Assembly: GCA_964422725.1 (NCBI GenBank)
Contig: CAYRCC010000051.1
Coordinates: forward strand, 1 to 11,991
Direction: 5' to 3'
DNA length: 11,991 nt
DNA from: CAKSNH01 sp964422725
GTDB lineage: Bacteria; Bacillota; Clostridia; UBA1381
Shown in pieces: positions 7,538-11,991 of this stretch (position 1 is the first letter of the stretch; each line of letters starts with the position of its first letter). The translations under genes were made by a program, and so were the position numbers. The notes below the pieces were generated by a model, which was not told the origin of the DNA, ran no database searches, and saw nothing but the letters and a program-made list of their open reading frames with translations.

Positions 7538-7560
7538 TTGGGGCGGCTGTAGCGCCCCAA
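7538..7560 (-). other. Intercistronic hairpin between rpoB and rpoC
   Basis: TTGGGGCG (7538-7545) pairs perfectly with CGCCCCAA (7553-7560) around a 7-nt loop, inside the 84-nt rpoB-rpoC gap. No T-run follows in the direction of transcription, so it should not terminate. It may shape mRNA processing or protect rpoC mRNA, or may be a degenerate member of the local GC-hairpin family. Confidence 0.65.
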
Positions 7561-7593
7561 ATATATACTAATTCAAGCGTTTTTGCTCAAATA

Positions 7594-10500
7594 TTAAAAT
7601 TCATCGTCATCAAATCCGACATCGTCGTCATCGTCAAAGTCAAGCTCCGAATAGTCGTCGCCGACAGGCAGTGCAAAATCGTCGTCGCCGTCATCGTCGG
7701 AAGAATAGCTGTCACCCTCCAGTTCAACCATTAAAAGGTCCTCCTCGGAATGTGTCTGCATCATTACGCCGTCCTGATCCTCCATAGCGGAAACAAGCTC
7801 TTCTCTGTCGACTGTGCTGTCGTCGTCATCGTCCGTTGCGGCATCAAGGTCTATCTCCTCGCCGAGCTCGTTAAGAATACGGATATCCAAAGCCAAGCTC
7901 TGCAATTCCTTAACCAATACCTTAAACGACTCCGGCACTCCCGAGCGCGGAATGTTCTCGCCCTTGACAATTGCCTCATATGTTTTCACACGTCCCACAA
8001 TATCGTCCGACTTAACGGTAAGTATTTCCTGAAGTGTGTAAGCCGCGCCGTATGCCTCCAGCGCCCAAACCTCCATCTCACCGAAACGCTGACCGCCGAA
8101 CTGCGCTTTACCGCCGAGCGGCTGCTGTGTTACCAGCGAGTACGGACCTGTCGAACGCGCGTGAATCTTATCGTCAACCAAGTGCGCAAGCTTGAGATAA
8201 TACATAATTCCGACCGTTACAGGGTTGTCAAACTTTTCGCCGGTACGTCCGTCATAGAGTACGGATTTGCCTGTGACAGGCAGTCCGGCTTTTTCAAACG
8301 CCTCTCTTATGTCCTCGTCCTGTGCGCCGTCAAATACAGGCGTTGCAAGCTTGTAGCCGAGTTTCTTTGCCGCAAATCCCAAATGCACCTCAAGCACCTG
8401 TCCGATATTCATACGCGACGGCACGCCAAGCGGATTAAGCACGATTTGCAGCGGTGTTCCGTCCTCCAAAAACGGCATATCCTCCTGAGGAAGTACACGC
8501 GATATAACACCCTTGTTACCGTGGCGGCCCGCCATTTTATCGCCGACCGAAATTTTTCTCTTCTGCGCAATATAGCATCTTACAACCTCGTTTACGCCCG
8601 GTGACAGCTCGTCGCCGTTTTCGCGCGTAAAAGTCTTAACGTCAACTATAATACCGCTTTCGCCGTGCGGCACTCTCAGCGACGTATCGCGCACCTCTCT
8701 TGCCTTCTCGCCGAAAATCGCTCTGAGCAGTCTTTCCTCGGCGGTAAGCTCCGTTTCGCCCTTAGGCGTAACCTTACCGACAAGGATATCACCCGAGCGC
8801 ACCTCCGCGCCCACTCTGATTATACCGTTTTCGTTAAGGTCTTTTAAGGTGTCCTCGGATACATTAGGAATGTCGCGCGTGATTTCTTCAGGTCCGAGCT
8901 TTGTATCACGTGCCTCGCACTCGTATTCTTCTATATGAATAGATGTAAATACATCATGCTTAACCAGTTCCTCGCTGATAAGTACAGCGTCCTCATAGTT
9001 ATAGCCTTCCCATGTCATAAAGCCTATAAGGATATTTTTACCCAGAGCAAGCTCACCGTTGTCCATAGCCGGACCGTCGGCTATAATGCCGCCCTTTTCG
9101 ACTCTTTCGCCTTCTTCGACGATAGGCCGCTGATTTATACACGTACTCTGGTTTGAACGCGCAAACTTAACCAGCTTATGACGGTGACGTACACCGCTGT
9201 CGCCCAAAATGACAATCTGGTCAGCCGCAACCTTTTCAACCACGCCGTCCTCCTTTGCAAGCACGGCAGAACCCGAATCGTGCGCAACCTTATACTCCAT
9301 ACCCGTACCCACTATAGGCGAGTCGGTAACCAAAAGCGGCACAGCCTGACACTGCATATTCGAGCCCATCAGCGCACGGTTGGCATCGTCGTTTTCAAGA
9401 AACGGAATACAAGCCGTAACAACCGACACAAGCTGTTTCGGAGAAATATCCATATAATCTATACGGCTTGCCGGCACTTCCAAAATCTCGTCGCGGTAAC
9501 GTGCGAGTACCTTTTTGTCGAGGAACTTGCCGTTTTCGTCAAGCGGCTCGTTTGCCTGAGCTATAATAAATTCGTCCTCCATATCGGCGGTCATATAAAC
9601 TATTTCGTCCGTAACCCGTGCATTTTCCTTGTCAACTTTCCTGTAAGGCGCTTCGATAAAGCCGTACTCGTTTACGCGCGCATACGCCGCCAAAGACGTG
9701 ATAAGTCCGATGTTAGGGCCTTCAGGCGTTTCTATAGGACACATTCTGCCGTAGTGCGAATAATGCACGTCACGCACCTCATAGCCGGCTCTCTCTCTCG
9801 AAAGACCGCCCGGACCGAGCGCGGATATACGTCTTTTATGTCTTAATTCCGCAAGCGGGTTCGGCTGGTCCATAAACTGCGACAGCTGTGACGAACCGAA
9901 AAACTCGTTAATTGTAGCAATAATAGGGCGTATATTTATAAGTGTCTGCGGAGTGATAACTTCAAGGTCCTGAACGGTCATTCTCTCGCGGACAACTCTT
10001 TCCATTCTTGCAAGACCTATTCTGAACTGGTTTTGCAAAAGCTCGCCGACACTTCTCAGACGGCGGTTTCCCAAATGGTCGATATCGTCAACGCAGCCTA
10101 TTCCCGAGGCAAGGTTGAGTATATAGTTAATAGATGCTAAAATATCGTCAACCGTAATATGCTTAGGCACAAGCTCGTCGATACGGTTTTTAATCATACG
10201 CTTTGCGTCCTCGTCGTCCTCTGCCTCTTTTAAGATTTCCTCAAGCACTTTTCTGTAAACCTTATCCGCCTTAATATCGCTCACGTCAAAGTCTGTGTAT
10301 TCGTCAAGATATACCATATCGTTTGAGAACACGCGCACTCTCTGCTCGTCGACAAGCAAATCCAGCTTGTTTACGCCGGCTCTTTCTATAGCCTGAGCGG
10401 TTTCGTAAGAAAGCGTATCTCCGGCGGCGGCGATTATTTCGCCGGTAAGCGGCGACACAACGTCGTCGGCAACGGTTTTGCCGTTAATGCGGGCTGCCAT

Positions 10501-11337
10501 TGCGAGCTTTTTGTTGTATTTGTAACGGCCCACTCTTGCCAAATCATAGCGTTTAGGGTCAAAGAACATATTTGTCACGAGTGATTCCGCGTTTTCGACG
10601 TTCAGCGGTTCGCCCGGACGAAGCCTTTTGTAAATTTCAAGCATTGCCTCGGCTCTGTTTGACGATGCGTCCTTGTCAAAGGTTGACGTAAGGCGGATAT
10701 CCTCGCCGAACAGGTCAAGTATTTCGCCGTTGCTCTCAACACCCATAGCACGTATCAAAACCGTAACGGGCAGTTTTCTGGTTCTGTCTATGCGAACGTG
10801 GAAAATGTCGTTTGAATCGGTTTCGTATTCGAGCCATGCGCCTCTGTACGGAATTACGGTAGACGTATACAGGGGTTTACCGGTTTTGTCGCGTTCAAAA
10901 GCGTAGTACATACCCGGCGAACGCACCAGCTGGCTTACGATTACGCGCTCCGCACCGTTTATGATAAACGTACCCTGTTCGGTCATAAGCGGGAAGTCGC
11001 CCATAAATATTTCCTGTTCTTTGATTTCACCGGTTTCGGTGTTGATAAGTCTTACACTCACTCTCAGCGGTGCGGCGTACTTTGCGTCGCGCTCCTTACA
11101 TTCCTCGACGGAATACTTGGGATTGTAGTCGAGTCTGTAATCGAAAAACTCAAGTATAAGGTTACCGGAGTGGTCGGTGATAGGAGAAATATCGCGGAAT
11201 ACTTCTCTCAAGCCCTCGTCAAGGAACCATTTGTAGGAGTCTTTCTGCACTTCAATCAAGTTCGGCATCTCCAGAACCTCTTTGATTTTGGAGTAGCTCA
11301 TTCGAGTGTTTTTGCCCAGTTTTACCTCATGAACCAT
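7594..11337 (-). CDS. rpoB: DNA-directed RNA polymerase subunit beta
   Basis: This is the second-largest RNA polymerase subunit, 1247 aa. It begins in register with Bacillota RpoB (SYSKIKEVLEMPNLIEVQ at 14-31; FIINGAERVIVSQLVRSPG at 124-142). The rifampicin pocket is intact and of sensitive type: Q487, D490, H500, S505 (E. coli Q513, D516, H526, S531) in the segment before ALGPGGLSRERAGYEVRDVH. E782-D783 and the active-centre lysines K934 and K942 (in GDKMAGRHGNK) are present, as are the RpoC-contacting C-terminal motifs GGKAQFGGQRFGEMEVWALE (1075-1094) and SGVPESFKVLVKELQSL. Beyond about residue 1160 is an 87-residue tail with 39 Asp/Glu and one Arg, longer and more Asp-rich than the acidic end I recall for B. 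subtilis RpoB (about 1193 aa). GAGGTG lies 8 nt before the ATG. It is first in the rpoBC operon; rplL, its usual upstream neighbour, is not within 650 nt. Confidence 0.98.
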   Translation of the reverse strand: MVHEVKLGKNTRMSYSKIKEVLEMPNLIEVQKDSYKWFLDEGLREVFRDISPITDHSGNLILEFFDYRLDYNPKYSVEECKERDAKYAAPLRVSVRLINTETGEIKEQEIFMGDFPLMTEQGTFIINGAERVIVSQLVRSPGMYYAFERDKTGKPLYTSTVIPYRGAWLEYETDSNDIFHVRIDRTRKLPVTVLIRAMGVESNGEILDLFGEDIRLTSTFDKDASSNRAEAMLEIYKRLRPGEPLNVENAESLVTNMFFDPKRYDLARVGRYKYNKKLAMAARINGKTVADDVVSPLTGEIIAAAGDTLSYETAQAIERAGVNKLDLLVDEQRVRVFSNDMVYLDEYTDFDVSDIKADKVYRKVLEEILKEAEDDEDAKRMIKNRIDELVPKHITVDDILASINYILNLASGIGCVDDIDHLGNRRLRSVGELLQNQFRIGLARMERVVRERMTVQDLEVITPQTLINIRPIIATINEFFGSSQLSQFMDQPNPLAELRHKRRISALGPGGLSRERAGYEVRDVHYSHYGRMCPIETPEGPNIGLITSLAAYARVNEYGFIEAPYRKVDKENARVTDEIVYMTADMEDEFIIAQANEPLDENGKFLDKKVLARYRDEILEVPASRIDYMDISPKQLVSVVTACIPFLENDDANRALMGSNMQCQAVPLLVTDSPIVGTGMEYKVAHDSGSAVLAKEDGVVEKVAADQIVILGDSGVRHRHKLVKFARSNQSTCINQRPIVEEGERVEKGGIIADGPAMDNGELALGKNILIGFMTWEGYNYEDAVLISEELVKHDVFTSIHIEEYECEARDTKLGPEEITRDIPNVSEDTLKDLNENGIIRVGAEVRSGDILVGKVTPKGETELTAEERLLRAIFGEKAREVRDTSLRVPHGESGIIVDVKTFTRENGDELSPGVNEVVRCYIAQKRKISVGDKMAGRHGNKGVISRVLPQEDMPFLEDGTPLQIVLNPLGVPSRMNIGQVLEVHLGFAAKKLGYKLATPVFDGAQDEDIREAFEKAGLPVTGKSVLYDGRTGEKFDNPVTVGIMYYLKLAHLVDDKIHARSTGPYSLVTQQPLGGKAQFGGQRFGEMEVWALEAYGAAYTLQEILTVKSDDIVGRVKTYEAIVKGENIPRSGVPESFKVLVKELQSLALDIRILNELGEEIDLDAATDDDDDSTVDREELVSAMEDQDGVMMQTHSEEDLLMVELEGDSYSSDDDGDDDFALPVGDDYSELDFDDDDDVGFDDDEF

Positions 11338-11419
11338 TGATTAATCACCTCGTTAATTTTTTCGTGGCTTGTGTGTCTTTTGCGAAAAGCTGTGCTCTTT
11401 TGCGCATAATCTATCTAAA

Positions 11420-11436
11420 CTCCGCAATCTGCGGAG
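11420..11436 (-). other. Leader hairpin upstream of rpoB (proximal)
   Basis: CTCCGCA (11420-11426) pairs with TGCGGAG (11430-11436) around a 3-nt loop, about 80 nt before the rpoB start. Only three T follow it on the minus strand, so it is a poor terminator. It lies within the predicted rpoB 5' leader and may be part of a larger fold. Confidence 0.55.
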
Positions 11437-11459
11437 AATAATAATATACCTATACAATA

Positions 11460-11488
11460 CGGCGGCTGTGTTTTCAAAAAAACCGCCG
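11460..11488 (-). other. Leader hairpin upstream of rpoB (middle)
   Basis: CGGCGG (11460-11465) pairs with CCGCCG (11483-11488) around a 17-nt loop that contains a run of seven T and then AAAA on the minus strand, allowing a few more A-T pairs. It is in the predicted rpoB leader. The T-run lies inside the loop and not after the stem, so this arrangement does not form a standard terminator. Confidence 0.5.
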
Positions 11489-11509
11489 GCGCATATCAGG
11501 TTTTGACAC

Positions 11510-11538
11510 TTGATTTTTAAGCTTTGCTATGCTATAAT
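11510..11538 (+). promoter_or_regulatory. Promoter-like sequence facing the rpoB promoter
   Basis: On the plus strand TTGATT (11510-11515), a 17-nt spacer and a perfect TATAAT (11533-11538) with an extended -10 TGC (11530-11532) fit a strong SigA promoter. A TTGACA also lies at 11503-11508. Transcription would start near 11545 and run rightwards through the rpoB promoter. No gene is seen to its right before the window ends. It may be fortuitous, may make a non-coding RNA antisense to the leader, or may serve a gene beyond the edge. Confidence 0.5.
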
Positions 11539-11596
11539 TTCTATATAAAATAATATTGTTTGGGGACACCTCACCCATTTTATAGGGTATAGCATA
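11528..11596 (-). other. Nested inverted repeat at the 5' end of the rpoB leader
   Basis: A 9-bp outer stem, TATGCTATA (11528-11536) and TATAGCATA (11588-11596), encloses a second helix (CTATAAAAT with ATTTTATATAG, one 2-nt bulge) and an apical GGG/CCC hairpin with loop TGAGGTGT, as read on the minus strand. The outer stem begins at the predicted rpoB transcription start near 11597. The leader RNA could therefore open with a structure of about 69 nt. I do not recognise a known riboswitch or protein-binding leader in it. It could affect mRNA stability or initiation. Confidence 0.55.
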
Positions 11597-11603
11597 ATAT
11601 ATA

Positions 11604-11632
11604 ATTCTAGCACAAAGTCAGCAATGTGTCAA
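11604..11632 (-). promoter_or_regulatory. rpoB promoter, SigA type
   Basis: On the minus strand a perfect TTGACA (11632-11627), a 17-nt spacer and TAGAAT (11609-11604) with an extended -10 TGC form a near-consensus housekeeping promoter. T-rich sequence upstream (about 11635-11665) resembles an UP element. The predicted start is near 11597, giving a leader of about 260 nt. The strength suits a gene for an RNA polymerase subunit and suggests that rpoBC is transcribed independently of rplJL. Confidence 0.85.
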
Positions 11633-11710
11633 TAGCGGAAAAAGAAAAATTTGCATATTGTGAAAGTTTTTTAAGGAAAATAAGCTTGCGCCCGGCAAAA
11701 ATAAGCGGTA

Positions 11711-11991
11711 AGGGGTGTTGCCCTCGATTGAGGACATTGCGTGAGTAATAGCTTTTTGGCGACAACCGCAATTTCAGCGGTTGACGAACCGCTTACCCTT
11801 GGCGCAAGCGCGAAAAAGCTCCTGCGCCAAGAGGGGTTGAGGGTATGCCGCCGCTGATGCTGTATAACCGCTGATGTTTGATAAAATCCGCATTTGCATA
11901 AACATACCGCATTTAGAACGGCACAAAATTCACGAGCTCAGGCATAAAGTGAATTTTGCCGATTACCTGACGGAATATCTTCGTATTGAGC
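11711..11991 (-). repeat. Long intergenic repeat, copy R (truncated by window end)
   Basis: The reverse complement of this stretch aligns with 3161-3443. It keeps the bulged 13-bp stem (11919-11933 with 11949-11961) with a similar 15-nt loop, and CAACCGC/GCGGTTG with a 7-nt loop. It also has a 9-bp stem, CTTGGCGCA (11798-11806) and TGCGCCAAG (11823-11831), that has decayed in copy L. The segment 11785-11818 is shared with 156-189. It has no coding frame and may continue beyond 11991. The short stretch 11640-11710 between it and the rpoB promoter shows nothing recognisable besides T-rich sequence. Confidence 0.8.

Noticed and set aside
7510..7560. N-terminal extension of RpoC starting at the ATG at 7560
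   Set aside because: The 17 extra residues are unlike RpoC, the region is a hairpin plus the ribosome-binding site of the true start, and GGAGG sits correctly for the ATG at 7509.
7750..9846. Plus-strand open frames opposite rpoB (for example 7750-8604 and 9178-9846)
   Set aside because: They are antisense to intact rpoB, of low-complexity Arg/Leu/Val/His composition, with no recognisable domain.
9760..9890. Possible rifampicin-resistance changes in RpoB
   Set aside because: The pocket residues Q487, D490, H500 and S505 match the sensitive form. Differences from E. coli nearby (such as P492) lie at positions that I would regard as ordinary lineage variation.
11474..11578. 34-codon minus-strand leader ORF upstream of rpoB (begins MGEVSPNN, ends DMRRRFF)
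   Set aside because: It has no ribosome-binding site before the ATG and its start lies inside the predicted leader hairpin. It could be revisited as a leader peptide if conserved, but nothing in this window supports translation.
1..11991. CRISPR array, tRNA/rRNA genes, transposase, phage or defence genes
   Set aside because: None was found. The repeats are long, few and differently spaced, not short direct repeats with uniform spacers, and all long coding regions are accounted for by four ordinary genes.

Overview
The window looks like chromosomal DNA of a Gram-positive anaerobe of the class Clostridia (Bacillota). The RpoB and RpoC sequences are of Bacillus/Clostridium type, ribosome-binding sites are purine-rich (GGAGG, GAGGTG), promoters are of SigA type, and a cytoplasmic GH43 glycosidase sits beside a chemotaxis receptor, which suits a motile plant-glycan degrader. 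Genus cannot be fixed by reading alone; a gut Oscillospiraceae-like organism is a guess.

All four real genes lie on the minus strand. From right to left in transcription order they are: rpoB (7594-11337) with a consensus promoter and a leader of about 260 nt; rpoC (3937-7509), 84 nt after rpoB, closed by a strong intrinsic terminator; after a 923-nt gene-free stretch, a GH43 glycosidase gene (2126-3013); and a methyl-accepting chemotaxis protein gene (215-1990) with its own promoter and a terminator that overlaps its stop codon. RpoB and RpoC form the catalytic core of RNA polymerase. The glycosidase and chemoreceptor are functionally unrelated to them, and the last two genes are linked only by position.

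The non-coding DNA is the unusual part. Three gene-free blocks (1-214, 3014-3936, 11338-11991) are built from repeated, hairpin-rich modules. One module of about 125 bp occurs at 1-125 and 3698-3822 in the same orientation, with compensatory changes in its first stem. A second module of about 280 bp occurs in opposite orientations on either side of rpoBC (3161-3443 and 11711-11991). Small GC hairpins of the form GGGC-AAC-GCCC recur throughout.

The usual neighbours of rpoBC in Bacillota (rplJ-rplL upstream; rpsL-rpsG-fusA-tuf downstream) are not in the window. The rpoB leader begins with a nested inverted repeat, and a second promoter-like sequence there faces the rpoB promoter. No defence system, CRISPR array, transposase, tRNA or rRNA gene was seen. 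The best leads are the repeat families, the rpoB leader and the very acidic C-terminal tail of RpoB.
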